Below are positions 33,880 through 43,206 of a stretch of DNA of 64,000 nucleotides, piece after piece (the stretch's first letter is position 1; every line of letters begins with the position of its first letter). The stretch spans positions 36,949-100,948 of the forward strand of contig JAJRTS010000045.1 in NCBI GenBank assembly GCA_024278175.1. The letters are read 5' to 3'. Made by a program: the position numbers and the translations under genes. Source of the DNA: Gemmatimonadales bacterium (lineage in GTDB: Bacteria > Gemmatimonadota > Glassbacteria > GWA2-58-10). The notes under the pieces were generated by a model that saw nothing but the letters and a program-made list of their open reading frames with translations, had not been told where the DNA came from and ran no database searches.

Positions 33880-34884
33880 ATGACTCCCTTTGAACGTTAT
33901 CTGGCCGTTCTCGATGGCGGCCCGGTCGATTTCCTGCCCCGCCTGCCGATCCTGATGCAGTTCGCCGCCGAGCATATCGGTTCCAACTACGGCGTTTTCG
34001 CCTCGGACCATCGGGTGATGGTGGAGTCCAACCGGGTCTGCGCAATCGATTTCGGTTTTGAGCAGGTTTCCACGATCAGCGACCCGTACCGCGAGACCCA
34101 GGGCTTCGGCGCTCGGATAGTCTACGTGCGTGATGGGGTCCCGCGTTGCCCACAGCCCCCGCTGGCTGGGAATAAAAACCTCGATGCCCTTCCCCGGCCC
34201 AACCCGCTGGAGGCCGAGCGGATGCGCGACAGGGTTGACGCCGTTCGGTTATTCCGCGAACTGGATGGGCAAAAATACTCCGTGCTGGGCTGGGTCGAGG
34301 GCCCGGCCGCCGAGGCCGCCGACCTGCGGGGGGTGAGCAGCTTTTTCATGGACCTGGTCGACGATCCTCGCTGGGTCTGCGAACTGATGGACGTCTGTGT
34401 CGAGGTCGCTGTCGAGTTCGCGCGCGTACAGGTGGAGAGCGGCGCGGACACGATCGGAATCGGCGATGCGGTTGCCAGCCAGGTGGGGCCTGAGATGTAC
34501 GAGTCGATGATCCAGCCGCGGGAGAAAAAACTCGTGGCTGCAATCAAGGCCATGGGCGCAAAAACGCGGCTGCATATCTGCGGGGACACCACCCACCTTC
34601 TGCCCGGAATCTCCGAGCTTGGGATCGACATCATGGATGTGGACCACATGGTCGATATGCCCACCGTGCGCAGGACGCTGGGCGATAAAATATGCCTGGC
34701 GGGTAATATCGATCCGGCCAATGGGGTGTTCAACGGCACGCCGGAGCGGATCAGGGAGCATGTCGTTCGCGCATATGAAGCTGTCGGCAATCCGTATATG
34801 GTCACCGCCGGCTGCGAGGTGCCCTCGGGTACGCCGGTCGAGAATCTGAAAGCCCTGTGCGAGCCGGTTCAGTGGCGCGAATAA
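33880..34884 (+). CDS. Uroporphyrinogen decarboxylase-fold methyltransferase (MtaA/CmuA-like)
   Basis: 334 residues. The TIM barrel resembles UroD, but the residues fit the corrinoid:thiol methyltransferase branch: RLHICGDTT gives His and Cys, and TAGCEVPSGTP near the end the second Cys, the His-X-Cys...Cys zinc set of MtaA. TIGIGDAVASQVGPEMYE and SELGIDIMDVDHMVDMP also fit. ATG 33880 has TGGAGG nine bases upstream; the TTG at 33871 abuts it. No corrinoid protein gene is adjacent, so the methyl donor is unknown. Confidence 0.82.
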   Translation: MTPFERYLAVLDGGPVDFLPRLPILMQFAAEHIGSNYGVFASDHRVMVESNRVCAIDFGFEQVSTISDPYRETQGFGARIVYVRDGVPRCPQPPLAGNKNLDALPRPNPLEAERMRDRVDAVRLFRELDGQKYSVLGWVEGPAAEAADLRGVSSFFMDLVDDPRWVCELMDVCVEVAVEFARVQVESGADTIGIGDAVASQVGPEMYESMIQPREKKLVAAIKAMGAKTRLHICGDTTHLLPGISELGIDIMDVDHMVDMPTVRRTLGDKICLAGNIDPANGVFNGTPERIREHVVRAYEAVGNPYMVTAGCEVPSGTPVENLKALCEPVQWRE

Positions 34885-34907
34885 AGACTTTTTGATTAAG
34901 CAGAGCA

Positions 34908-34999
34908 GCGGCGGGCGGCGCGCGTACCATGTACGCGCGTACGCGGGCTTCGCCCGCAGCGTCCGCCTGCGCTTTTCCAGCGCAGGCGCCGCCCGCCGC
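34908..34999. other. Four-way-junction palindromic element
   Basis: A 13-base perfect outer stem (GCGGCGGGCGGCG 34908-34920 with 34987-34999) encloses three hairpins: CGCGTAC-CAT-GTACGCG (34921-34937), GCGGGC-TTC-GCCCGC (34943-34957) and GCCTGCGCT-TTTCC-AGCGCAGGC (34965-34987, sharing one base with the outer stem). The result is a cloverleaf drawn in DNA. It follows the UroD-like gene by 24 bases. It has no CCA end or tRNA consensus bases, so not a tRNA. The remaining gap to 35241 is AT-rich. Confidence 0.75.
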
Positions 35000-35055
35000 A
35001 GGGCTTACCCGGGGCGGTCAACTGAAATCGAAACCCGAAAAAGACAAAACAAGAC

Positions 35056-35072
35056 CTTTGATTAAATCAAAG
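35056..35072. repeat. AT-rich palindrome CTTTGATTAAATCAAAG
   Basis: Eight-base perfect arms around a central A, 170 bases before the esterase start. It has the look of an operator for a dimeric regulator but nothing in the window identifies one. Confidence 0.4.
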
Positions 35073-35241
35073 AATTGAAAGAATAGTGAGGGGGCTATCT
35101 TAATTAGAACATGCAGTTACAGCTAAGAGGCCTGAATTTTACTTTGATCCGCAAAAATAAGTGAGCTGAAAAACTTCCTCATCCCAATTCAGTCAGCCGA
35201 TTTTTCAAAGGTCTCAAAACATTTTCCCCAGGGAGCAGAGC

Positions 35242-36159
35242 ATGAGACGATTCGCTGGTTTTTTGCTGCTGTCGCTGCTGCTTGCCGGCCTTGGGCTCGC
35301 CCGGGCGGTCCAGTCCGATTTTCGGGTTGCGACGGATCAGACATACAACGCATGGCTCACTTTTTTCGACTACGACCGCGCTGCGCCCCTGGGCGGCCGG
35401 ACAGCCTATGCGGTAGACCTGGGCGATGCGGTGGTCCGGGAAAACGTGTCTTACCGTAGCGGCTACAGTGGCCGGGTGCCCGGCTACCTGGCCCTGCCGA
35501 AAGATTCCTCGTCCACGCCGTTCCCGGTGATCCTGGCCGCCCACGGGGCGGGCGACGGGGTGACGCAGGCCAAAAACAAGGGTTATATCCGCCGGTGGAT
35601 GGAACTGTTGTGCGCCAACGGGTACGCCGTGCTGGCTATCGATGCGCGGGGCCACGGAGAGCGCAGCCACGAGATCGGGTTCCGCAGCGTGCGCGAGACG
35701 TTCAGCGTACCGTCCGCCCGGCGGGACATGTTTGTCGGTACGGTGATCGACTGGCGGCGCGGGATCGACTACCTGGAAAGCCGGCCGGATATCGACGCCT
35801 CGCGGCTGGGACTGCTGGGCAGCAGCATGGGCACGATGTACGGCTCAATCCTTACCGCGGTGGAGCAGCGGATCGATGCGGCGGTGTTCGTGGTGGGCGG
35901 GATGCCCCCGCAGAGCTGGACCGTGCTGCCCGAGGTCCATCAGGCCAATTACGTGGGCAGGATAGCACCGCGGCCCGTGCTGATGCTCAATGGGACGCAG
36001 GACGTGACGCTGCTGCCCGCGGGCTCGAAAAAATGGTTCGAGCTGGCCGGCGAGCCCAAAGAGCAGTTGTGGTATGAGGCGGGCCACGGCCTTTCCGGGC
36101 AACTGGAGCTCTATGGGGATAAGCTGCTGGAGTTTCTGGACAGGTACGTCAAAAAATAA
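35242..36159 (+). CDS. Exported alpha/beta hydrolase (acetyl-xylan-esterase/dienelactone-hydrolase type)
   Basis: 305 residues with a signal peptide (FLLLSLLLAGLGLARA). VILAAHGAGDG is the oxyanion loop; GLLGSSMGTMYG carries the nucleophile Ser in GxSxG near residue 195. LNGTQDVTLLP gives the acid and YEAGHGLS the catalytic His, so the triad is complete. Such secreted enzymes remove acyl groups from plant polysaccharides or cleave small esters. It stands alone. AGGGAGCAGAGC precedes the ATG. Confidence 0.87.
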   Translation: MRRFAGFLLLSLLLAGLGLARAVQSDFRVATDQTYNAWLTFFDYDRAAPLGGRTAYAVDLGDAVVRENVSYRSGYSGRVPGYLALPKDSSSTPFPVILAAHGAGDGVTQAKNKGYIRRWMELLCANGYAVLAIDARGHGERSHEIGFRSVRETFSVPSARRDMFVGTVIDWRRGIDYLESRPDIDASRLGLLGSSMGTMYGSILTAVEQRIDAAVFVVGGMPPQSWTVLPEVHQANYVGRIAPRPVLMLNGTQDVTLLPAGSKKWFELAGEPKEQLWYEAGHGLSGQLELYGDKLLEFLDRYVKK

Positions 36160-36260
36160 CCGCGAACTGTTATTTCAGGCGGATTTGCGCTGCGCCGCCA
36201 CGAACCGGGCTTCGCGCCGGGGCGGCAGGGCGTTCATGACGCTCCCGTTATTCGTTTCGC

Positions 36261-37313
36261 TCAATCCGCCAGCGCGTTACGGTAGATTTCGATCAGCCTG
36301 GGAACGACAACGCTCATAGCGTGGTTGGCGGCGATCCAGGCGGTGCCATTGCGGCCGATCTCATCCCACCTGTCCCGGTTCTCGAACAGCCAGCTCAGCG
36401 ACTGTTCGATCTGACCGGTGCTGAAACCGTGCAGCACCGGCGGCGGCTCCGGGTAAGCGTCACCCTTGTCCGGGAAGCCCGAGACCACCGGCTTCCCGCA
36501 GGCCATCGCCTCCAGGGCCACCAGGCAGTTGATCGGTTTGTCGAACTGGTCCAGGACTATGTCGGCGCTGTTGTAGTAGCCGGCCAGTTGTGCATGAGGC
36601 ACCTTGGGCAGGAAAATTACGTTGCGCAGGCCCAACTCGGCAATCATCGAGGTCATCCTGGCGTGAAGCGGGCTGCCGCGTTTCTGCTCGATCAGGTACA
36701 GGCTGACCGGGTACTTGTCCTGCAGGCGGGCCAGGGCTTCGAGCAGCCGCTCGTTGTGTTTCTTGTCCTGGAACCTGGTGGGGTGGAACAGCTTGATCGT
36801 GTTTTCGCCGCCGGGCAGGCGCTCCCCTCCGGCCAGCGGGCGGAAAATATCCGTGTCGATCGGGTTGGGCAGGAAAGTGATTTTAGCGCGTTCGATACCG
36901 AAACTTGCGGCCACGGGCGGCAGGTCGGGCGTGGAGACCAGGATTCGTCTGCTGCGCTTCATCGCTTCCACCAGAGTGCGTCCCAGCCGGGAGCCGCTTG
37001 AGGCCACTTCCAGCAGGTCGTCGCCGTGGAAGTGAGCGACCGTGAGCCGGTGCATCCCGGCCAGCAGGATATTGTACAGGGCGTGGGCGTGAAAAATCTC
37101 GCTGTGGCGATAGCGTCCCAGCAGCTTCGAGAGAAGAATCGTGTGTGTCAGCGCCCGCAGCGGTGTGCGGATAATCTCCACTCCCTCCTGGGACGGTTCA
37201 TTATCTCCCGGTTTGGGCATCAGCAGCAAATTCGCCTGCTCGCCCCGGCGTCTGAGGCCCTTGATCAACTCCCGTCCCACATTGGCGACATCACCGACCT
37301 GGATAATCCTCAC
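36261..37313 (-). CDS. Glycosyltransferase family 4
   Basis: 350 residues, GT-B fold. N-terminal Rossmann MRIIQVGDVANVGRELIKGL, central FHPTRFQDKKHNERLLEALA (donor-site strand), and NCLVALEAMACGKPVV, the E-x7-E region of family 4. AHFHGDDLLEVASSGS is the acceptor side. It probably adds a sugar to a lipid-linked or surface glycan. GTG start at 37313 with GGGAG eight bases upstream. It is 27 bases downstream of a methyltransferase gene and is last of a three-gene minus-strand group. Confidence 0.88.
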   Translation of the reverse strand: MRIIQVGDVANVGRELIKGLRRRGEQANLLLMPKPGDNEPSQEGVEIIRTPLRALTHTILLSKLLGRYRHSEIFHAHALYNILLAGMHRLTVAHFHGDDLLEVASSGSRLGRTLVEAMKRSRRILVSTPDLPPVAASFGIERAKITFLPNPIDTDIFRPLAGGERLPGGENTIKLFHPTRFQDKKHNERLLEALARLQDKYPVSLYLIEQKRGSPLHARMTSMIAELGLRNVIFLPKVPHAQLAGYYNSADIVLDQFDKPINCLVALEAMACGKPVVSGFPDKGDAYPEPPPVLHGFSTGQIEQSLSWLFENRDRWDEIGRNGTAWIAANHAMSVVVPRLIEIYRNALAD

Positions 37314-37340
37314 TGGTTTTTCTCCCGGCTCTGACTTGAA

Positions 37341-38189
37341 TCAAAGCGAACAGATTGCCTTGAGGTTGATGCTCGCCTCCAGCTCGCTGTCGCGGTAGTA
37401 GTAATCGGCGGTCGAAAAGCGGCTCATCTCCTGGCGCGAAATCGGCTCTTTTCTCTCCCGCTGTCCGGCTAGCGCCGCGCGCACTGTCCTGATCAGGCCG
37501 AGAACCGGCAGCGGCAGAATTTCGCGGGTTTTGAGGAACAGCCAGCTCCGCCGCCTGGCAATCTCTCGCGAGCTGGCCGAACGTTCGATCTCCATCGAGT
37601 AGAGCGGCTCGTTGGCGAACATGCCGTAGAGTTCCACCCGGCCGAAATACCGCTCCAGCTCGGCGCGCAATTGTTCCGGTGTGTACTCGCGCACGTGGTA
37701 GGAGTTCCAGGGTACCATCCCCGGGTCCAGGCGGATCACGGCGTTCGGGGTGGTGAACATCACCTTGCCCCCCGGTGCGAGTACCCTGATAATTTCCCTC
37801 AGGTATGCTCCCGCGTCCGTTAGATGCTCGATCACCTGCAGGCTCACCACCAGATTGGAAGAATTGTCCGGGCAGGGGATACGCAGCCCGTCGAACGTCA
37901 TAAACCCGGTATTCGGCGCGCTATAGCGCTCGCGTGCCAGCTCAATGGCTTGCGGGGACACGTCCAGACCAAGGACCTCCGCGGCCTTCCCGGCGATTAT
38001 GCTCGTGCCGTAGCCGATATTGCAGCCCAGGTCCAGCACTTTCCCGCCCTCGGCCAGCCCGGCGGCATCCTCGTAATCCCTGCGGTGTATCAGGGCCAGG
38101 CAATATTCGCCCAGCGAGCCGAACTCCCCGCTGGGCATCATCACGTGATGGCGGGCCTGGAAACCGATCTGCGCTTTGTTCGCGGGCAT
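37341..38189 (-). CDS. SAM-dependent methyltransferase (type 11)
   Basis: 282 residues. Motif I KVLDLGCNIGYGTSIIAGKA, acidic residue in LGLDVSPQAI, motif II LVVSLQVIEHLTDAG and motif III RVLAPGGKVMFTTPN are all present. The C-terminal 100 residues are extra and basic. The acceptor is probably a sugar, given the neighbouring glycosyltransferase and FemAB genes. ATG 38189 is preferred, with AAAAGG upstream; a TTG at 38231 would overlap the previous gene. Confidence 0.85.
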   Translation of the reverse strand: MPANKAQIGFQARHHVMMPSGEFGSLGEYCLALIHRRDYEDAAGLAEGGKVLDLGCNIGYGTSIIAGKAAEVLGLDVSPQAIELARERYSAPNTGFMTFDGLRIPCPDNSSNLVVSLQVIEHLTDAGAYLREIIRVLAPGGKVMFTTPNAVIRLDPGMVPWNSYHVREYTPEQLRAELERYFGRVELYGMFANEPLYSMEIERSASSREIARRRSWLFLKTREILPLPVLGLIRTVRAALAGQRERKEPISRQEMSRFSTADYYYRDSELEASINLKAICSL

Positions 38190-38220
38190 GGTGCCACGAG
38201 CCTTTTGGGGATGATTGACG

Positions 38221-39390
38221 TTATTCTGCAAAAGTACGCCGGGCCAATGTTATCAGCCGGCGCTTGAGCGGTGAATATACTTTGCTGTAACTGTCGTATT
38301 CCAGAATTTCCCCGCCCCACTTGAGCTTGTAACGGTTGATTCCCTGCTGGTGAGCGTTGGAGGGATTCAGGGAGTAACCGGCCCAGTCAAGATAGCTGGC
38401 GCCCTCGGCGTGGGCTGTCCGGATCAGATGCCACTGCATCAGGTCGTTGGCGTGGATTTTGTTGTTGATGGCGTAGTCCGAGGTGCTCACTCCGCAAAGT
38501 ACGTAATTGCGGTTGTAAACCGCCAGGATCTGCGTGCTGACAGGCCTGCCCTGGTGCCGGGCGATGAAAAAGCGCATGTACCCGGCCGGGTAATGCCTGA
38601 GCAGCTTGACATAATGCTCCGGTTCCGGGGCGCGGAAGCCCCCCCGGAGGGCGGTCTCGGCGCGGATGCGCTCGAAATCGGCCATCGTCTCCTCAGCGCG
38701 CACCTCCTCGATCGTAACCCCCTGTTCACCTGCTTTGCGCACGGTACGGCGCACGTCCTTGTGCAGGCGACTTCGGAGCTCGTCGAGCGAAGACCCCTCG
38801 AGCCGCAGCAGCACTGTCGCCACCGGGCTGCAATCGTAACCGGCCGTTTTAAAGGCCTGCCGGTAGATTTCCCGCCCGCTCTCCGGGAGGTAAACCGGAG
38901 GCAGGGCGCGCTGAACGGAGAACACCCCGCGGCGCCGGGCCAGCTTGTCGACAGTGTCCAGCAGCGCGCCCAGCAGGCCGGCAGCGGGTTCGGCGCTGCT
39001 GAAAACAGGGCCTCCATACCAGTTGAACGACCTGAATGTTCCCGCCAGAGCCGCGGCCGCGCGGCCAAGCCCCCCCCGCCGACGGGTCGCGGCGCCCAGG
39101 GCGCTGATTTCGTTCAGCATCAGCCAGGCTTGCCCGCCGTCGCCGGTGGCTGTGATATATGATTCTTCAGCCCGGTTTATTTCCCGCCCGAACGAGCCGT
39201 GTACGCTTGTCTGCGTATAGCTGGCCAGCGGACAGTTCGCCAGTTGAGCGTCCCATTGCCGGGCGTGGGCCTGGCTGGCCGTGAGGATCTCGACTTCAAT
39301 CATTATTATTCCGGATTTCCAGTGGCGTTTAACCTCAGTCAGTGCGCCGGCGTGTGAATTCCAGCCCCGTTGGCAGCCGGAAGAGGACAT
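38221..39390 (-). CDS. FemAB/GNAT-like aminoacyl or acyl transferase
   Basis: About 389 residues, with FemAB-type double GNAT folds: LDELRSRLHKDVRRTVRKAG (the 'L..k.Rr.irkA.k.G' FemAB motif) and, later, LCGVSTSDYAINNKIHANDLMQWHLI with YLDWAGYSLNPSNAHQQGIN. Members add amino acids to peptidoglycan or act in exopolysaccharide loci. Two starts compete: ATG 39390 has a perfect GGGAGG five bases upstream; ATG 39303 gives the N-terminus usual for the family (MIEVEILTASQ) but a weak ribosome site. First gene of the glycan group. Confidence 0.83.
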   Translation of the reverse strand: MSSSGCQRGWNSHAGALTEVKRHWKSGIIMIEVEILTASQAHARQWDAQLANCPLASYTQTSVHGSFGREINRAEESYITATGDGGQAWLMLNEISALGAATRRRGGLGRAAAALAGTFRSFNWYGGPVFSSAEPAAGLLGALLDTVDKLARRRGVFSVQRALPPVYLPESGREIYRQAFKTAGYDCSPVATVLLRLEGSSLDELRSRLHKDVRRTVRKAGEQGVTIEEVRAEETMADFERIRAETALRGGFRAPEPEHYVKLLRHYPAGYMRFFIARHQGRPVSTQILAVYNRNYVLCGVSTSDYAINNKIHANDLMQWHLIRTAHAEGASYLDWAGYSLNPSNAHQQGINRYKLKWGGEILEYDSYSKVYSPLKRRLITLARRTFAE

Positions 39391-39584
39391 TTCTTCCTCC
39401 CGGCTTACGGGGTTAGCCGCAATATGCTGTCTCCGGGATGGTTTTTGCAATAAACATTCCAGCACGCCGGCACGTGCGCGGGGTCAGGGGCCGGCCCGCT
39501 GGATATGCCTTGACCGTGGGAAGGGGAAGGTGATAAAATAATAATATATTGATAGTTAATCATTTCCGTCACGAAGGAGTACGG

Positions 39585-41309
39585 TTGGCCGGTTCCGGGA
39601 ACAGACAGGACAGCCGTTCCAGTCCGGCAGGCAAACGGCAAGGCGGTTTCGCGGATGCTGACCGTTACCGTGTTCTGTTCGAGCAGGCCAACGACGCGAT
39701 CTTTATCCACGATATGGGCGGCCTGTTCCTGGAAGTAAATGGGACGGCATGCGAGCGGCTGGGATACAGCCGCGAGGAACTGCTCGGGATGAGCCCGCAA
39801 GACATTTCCCCGCCCGAGTACGCCGGGCTTGTGGGGCAACGGGTGGAGCAAATCAGGCGCAAGGGGCGGATAACCGCGGAAACGGTCCATCGCACCCGCG
39901 ACGGCAAGCTGATTCCGGTGGAGATCAGCTCACGGCTTATCGATTACGGCGGTGCTCCGGCCGTGCTCAGCATCTCCAGGGATATCAGCGAGCGCAAACG
40001 GATGGAGCAGGCCCTGGAGCAGGAGCGTCGTAAGCTGCAGGTGATGCTCTCGCACGAAAGCCTGATCTCCACGGTGGCGGCCAGGTTCAATTCAACCAAC
40101 CCGTTCGAGAAAAATCTGGATGAATTGCTGCCCCTGTTCGGTAAGACGGCTGCGCTCGACAGCGTGGTGGTCTGGCAGTTGGATGAGCCCGCGGGCAGGG
40201 CGAACATTTACAGCAGATGGGAGTCGGCCAGGGGGGTGCGTTGTGTCCTGGCCCGGGAATTTTGCAGAGACGACCTTCCGGACTTTTTCGACGGAATTAT
40301 CGGGGGGCGGGCCCTGGCCGCCGGGCCGGGAATGATAGACAATGATCTGTGCGAATATTTCAAGTTTTCCGCCGGCTGCGCACTGCTCACCTTCCCGCTC
40401 TCTTTCGGCGGCAAGGTCAAGGGCGCGATCCGCTACAGCCGCGCCAACGGCGAGGACTGGTCGGAGGAAGAAGTAAGCATGTTCGGGGCTGTCAGCGAGA
40501 TTGTCACCAACGCCTGGGAGAGGGAAAGCGAATTCCGGGCTCGTCTGGCCGCCGAACGCCGTCACACCGATAACGTTCAGATGGTGGAACGGGCCACCCG
40601 CCTGGCCTCGATCGGCGTAATCGCCGCCGGGATAACCCACGAGATCAACCAGCCGCTCAACGCGATCCGTCTGACCAGCGACGGTACGATGATGTGGATC
40701 GAGCGCCACGGGATCGACCTGCCGGATAAAATTGTCGACCGGCTGGGCAAAATCAGCTCCCACGTGGAAAGGATAACCAGAATTATCGACCACATGCGCG
40801 AGTTCTGGGCTCCCATAGAGCGGGAGGGTTCCGGCGTTTTCGACCTCGGCGACGCTGTCGAGGATGCGCTGGGGCTGGTGGAGCAGCAATTGCGCTCCCA
40901 CGGAATCGCGCTGCGCAAGAACTACTGCGACCGGCCCATGCCGATCGCGGGCGACAGGCTGCATGTCGAGCAGATCGTGATCAACCTGATTGTCAACGCC
41001 ATTCAGGCTCTCGATGGTCTGCCGGGTGCCGAGAAACGGCTGGAGATAAGCACTGCTCTTGAAGAAAGGTTCTGCATTCTGGAGGTAGCCGACAGCGGTC
41101 CCGGTTTTCCGAACCGGGACAGGGAACGGATGTTCGATATTTTCTACTCGACCAGGAAGCCGGGGGAAGGCACCGGGCTGGGCCTGGCGATTGTCAAACG
41201 CTATGCGGATGAGCTTGGCGGCGCCGTGGAGTCGGAAAGCGGCGCCGGGGGTGGTGGGGCGCTGTTCCGGGTCCGCATCCCGTTATCCGGGTACCGGGGA
41301 GAGCTGTGA
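39585..41309 (+). CDS. Soluble PAS-GAF sensor histidine kinase
   Basis: 574 residues with no transmembrane segment. PAS at about 28-145 (YRVLFEQANDAIFIHDMGGL), a GAF-like domain at about 165-325, then GVIAAGITHEINQPLNAIRL with the phospho-His, HATPase motifs VINLIVNAIQAL (N), DSGPGFPN (G1) and GEGTGLGLAIVKRYAD (G2). TTG start at 39585 with GAAGGAG five bases upstream; the earlier TTG (39549) has no ribosome site. The NtrC-type regulator 130 bases downstream is its probable partner. Confidence 0.9.
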   Translation: MAGSGNRQDSRSSPAGKRQGGFADADRYRVLFEQANDAIFIHDMGGLFLEVNGTACERLGYSREELLGMSPQDISPPEYAGLVGQRVEQIRRKGRITAETVHRTRDGKLIPVEISSRLIDYGGAPAVLSISRDISERKRMEQALEQERRKLQVMLSHESLISTVAARFNSTNPFEKNLDELLPLFGKTAALDSVVVWQLDEPAGRANIYSRWESARGVRCVLAREFCRDDLPDFFDGIIGGRALAAGPGMIDNDLCEYFKFSAGCALLTFPLSFGGKVKGAIRYSRANGEDWSEEEVSMFGAVSEIVTNAWERESEFRARLAAERRHTDNVQMVERATRLASIGVIAAGITHEINQPLNAIRLTSDGTMMWIERHGIDLPDKIVDRLGKISSHVERITRIIDHMREFWAPIEREGSGVFDLGDAVEDALGLVEQQLRSHGIALRKNYCDRPMPIAGDRLHVEQIVINLIVNAIQALDGLPGAEKRLEISTALEERFCILEVADSGPGFPNRDRERMFDIFYSTRKPGEGTGLGLAIVKRYADELGGAVESESGAGGGGALFRVRIPLSGYRGEL

Positions 41310-41439
41310 GAGTGGCTGCCGGTTGACGAGACATCGGTCTTGGTAGCGTTAACTCGCTTCATCGTCGGGAGTTGTAGAAATGAGGCGATGTTTTTATGAA
41401 TAACGCGTGTTAATCGTTTTGGTGGGGAGATAAACGAAA

Positions 41440-42897
41440 ATGCGGATTTTGCTCGTAGATGACGACCAGCCCGGCCGCGAATTGCTGGCCGATTTTCTGG
41501 AAGAACAGTTGGGCCACGAAGTTACTCAGTGTCAGGACGGTAACGAGGCATTCGTCAAGTTCGAGAAAGCACCGTTCCCGCTGGTTATCACAGATATTCA
41601 AATGCCGGTGATGGATGGCATGCAGTTGCTCAGAAGGTTGAAAACAACCGCCGAGGGCTGTCAGAGCGACGTGGTGCTGATCACCGGATTCGGCGATATG
41701 AATTCCGCGATCCAGGCGCTTCGCAGCGATGCCTACGACTACCTGGTAAAGCCCGTGAACCTCCAGGAACTCGAAGCGGTGGTGGCCAAGATCGCCGAGC
41801 ACCAGAGCCTGCTGAAGGAAAACGAGGAATTGACCCGCCATTTCAAGCGCAAGGTGAGCGAGGCCACGCGCATGACCCGTTCCCGCCTGGAATCGCTGCA
41901 GAAGGCTTACGCTGAAGTGGTCGGGGTCGGCGATGTGGGCGTGTTCAGCGACAATATGCGCGAGGTGTTCTCCCTGGCCGAGCGTTTCCATCACGATCGC
42001 TCCGTGCCCGTGCTGATCCAGGGCGAAACCGGCACGGGCAAGGACGTGGCGGCCAGGATGGTCCATTACGGGCACGGCGAGGCGCTGGAGGCATCTCCGT
42101 TCGTTTCGATCAACTGCGCGGCTATCACCTCCAGCCTGTTCGAGAGCGAACTGTTCGGCTACGAGGGAGGGGCGTTCAGCGGAGCAAAAAAAACCGGCCA
42201 GGCCGGTAAGTTCGAGCTGGCCGAGGGCGGCAGCGTGTTCCTTGACGAGATCGGTGAATTGTCGCTGGAGATTCAGCCCAAGCTGCTTCACGTATTGGAA
42301 AAACGCGAGTTCTACCGGGTCGGCGGCGTGAGAAAGATCAAGCTCGACACCAGGATAATCTGCGCCACCAACCGCAACCTGCTCCAGGAAGTCAGGGAGG
42401 GCGCGTTCCGTCAGGACCTTTTCTACAGGCTCAACGTGGCTAAAATAGAACTGCCCCCGCTGCGCGAGCGCCGTCAGGAAATAGCACCGCTGGCCTCGAT
42501 GTTTCTCACCAAAATCGCCGGGCAGAAGAAAAGCCGCTTTATCAAGCTGAGCGCGCAAGCGGTCAAGATCATGGAAGCGCATCCCTGGCCCGGCAATGTG
42601 CGTGAGCTGCACAACACCATCGAGCGGGTCGTGTTGCTTTACGACGGCACCGTGGTTCGTCCCGAGCACCTCGCTTTCCTGGCTGACGAAAATGTTTTCG
42701 CCCCGGGTGTGCAGGCGAGCGCCGATGAGAGCGGCGCATTGAGAATCGACTTTCCGGAAGATGAGTTGAGTATAAAGGAAGTGGAAATGAGAGTGATCCG
42801 CAAGGCTATGGAGAAGTTCGCCAACAACAAGTCAAGGGTGGCGTCCTATCTGGGACTGAGCCGCAACACCCTGATCAACAAACTCAAAGAGGACTAG
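41440..42897 (+). CDS. NtrC-family sigma-54-dependent response regulator
   Basis: 485 residues. Receiver with [13 protein letters not shown] (phospho-Asp near 51) and a coiled linker. AAA+ domain: Walker [26 protein letters not shown] (the sigma-54-contacting GAFTGA loop, here with Ser for Thr), Walker [12 protein letters not shown], sensor ICATNRNL, and [12 protein letters not shown] Fis-type helix-turn-helix ends the protein ([20 protein letters not shown]). GGGGAG precedes the ATG. Phosphorylated by the upstream kinase by inference, and might activate the genes that follow; only a weak sigma-54-like site lies before the next gene. Confidence 0.94.
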   Translation: MRILLVDDDQPGRELLADFLEEQLGHEVTQCQDGNEAFVKFEKAPFPLVITDIQMPVMDGMQLLRRLKTTAEGCQSDVVLITGFGDMNSAIQALRSDAYDYLVKPVNLQELEAVVAKIAEHQSLLKENEELTRHFKRKVSEATRMTRSRLESLQKAYAEVVGVGDVGVFSDNMREVFSLAERFHHDRSVPVLIQGETGTGKDVAARMVHYGHGEALEASPFVSINCAAITSSLFESELFGYEGGAFSGAKKTGQAGKFELAEGGSVFLDEIGELSLEIQPKLLHVLEKREFYRVGGVRKIKLDTRIICATNRNLLQEVREGAFRQDLFYRLNVAKIELPPLRERRQEIAPLASMFLTKIAGQKKSRFIKLSAQAVKIMEAHPWPGNVRELHNTIERVVLLYDGTVVRPEHLAFLADENVFAPGVQASADESGALRIDFPEDELSIKEVEMRVIRKAMEKFANNKSRVASYLGLSRNTLINKLKED

Positions 42898-42913
42898 AGT
42901 GGCGCCTGAAATA

Positions 42914-42981
42914 AAAGACATTCAACGCCCTCGAATGAAATATTTCGTCCGGGCGGGTTGTTAAGGTCAAGGCAAGCCGTT
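42914..42981 (-). repeat. Dispersed repeat family 2, inverted copy
   Basis: On the minus strand AACGGCTTGCCTTGACC ... GAAATATTTCATTCGAGGGCG, near-identical over its two ends to 23442-23505. Here it lies upstream of and inverted to the family 1 copy at 43021-43206, whereas at 23.4 kb it lies downstream. Confidence 0.7.
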
Positions 42982-43020
42982 TTTTTACCGTTTCTGCTAT
43001 TCGTTTTATTTCAGGCAGTT

Positions 43021-43206
43021 AGAGTGGCCCTCCAAACAATTGTTTGCCTGATTTTCCTTCGAGGGGCCGTTCCTTCCCACGTAGCGAGGCATGCCTCGCC
43101 CGCAAAGCATACAGCAGGTGCACAGGTTGACGGGCGAGCCTTGTGTTCGTCCGTAGACAGATACATGGAGAAAGCCTCTGCGCCAAATTATTGGAAGTTT
43201 ATCCCT
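43021..43206 (+). repeat. Dispersed structured repeat family 1, copy C
   Basis: Core 43081-43155: GCGAGGCATGCCTCGC, spacer CGCAAAGCATACAGCAGGTG, then GGGCGA...TCGTCC, which pairs with one G-U. Left flank AACAATTGTTTGCCTGATTT matches copy B. It occupies the 549-base gap between the NtrC-type gene and the HD-GYP gene. A CCACC...GGTGG stem lies at 43328-43348; otherwise nothing. Confidence 0.8.

Noticed and set aside
34908..34999. tRNA or tRNA-like gene
   Set aside because: Cloverleaf outline only; stems and loops do not have tRNA lengths, T-loop, D-loop or CCA features.
38221..39303. Short start (39303) for the FemAB-like gene
   Set aside because: Not excluded. The longer form was listed because GGGAGG stands five bases before ATG 39390, though the shorter N-terminus looks more like the family.
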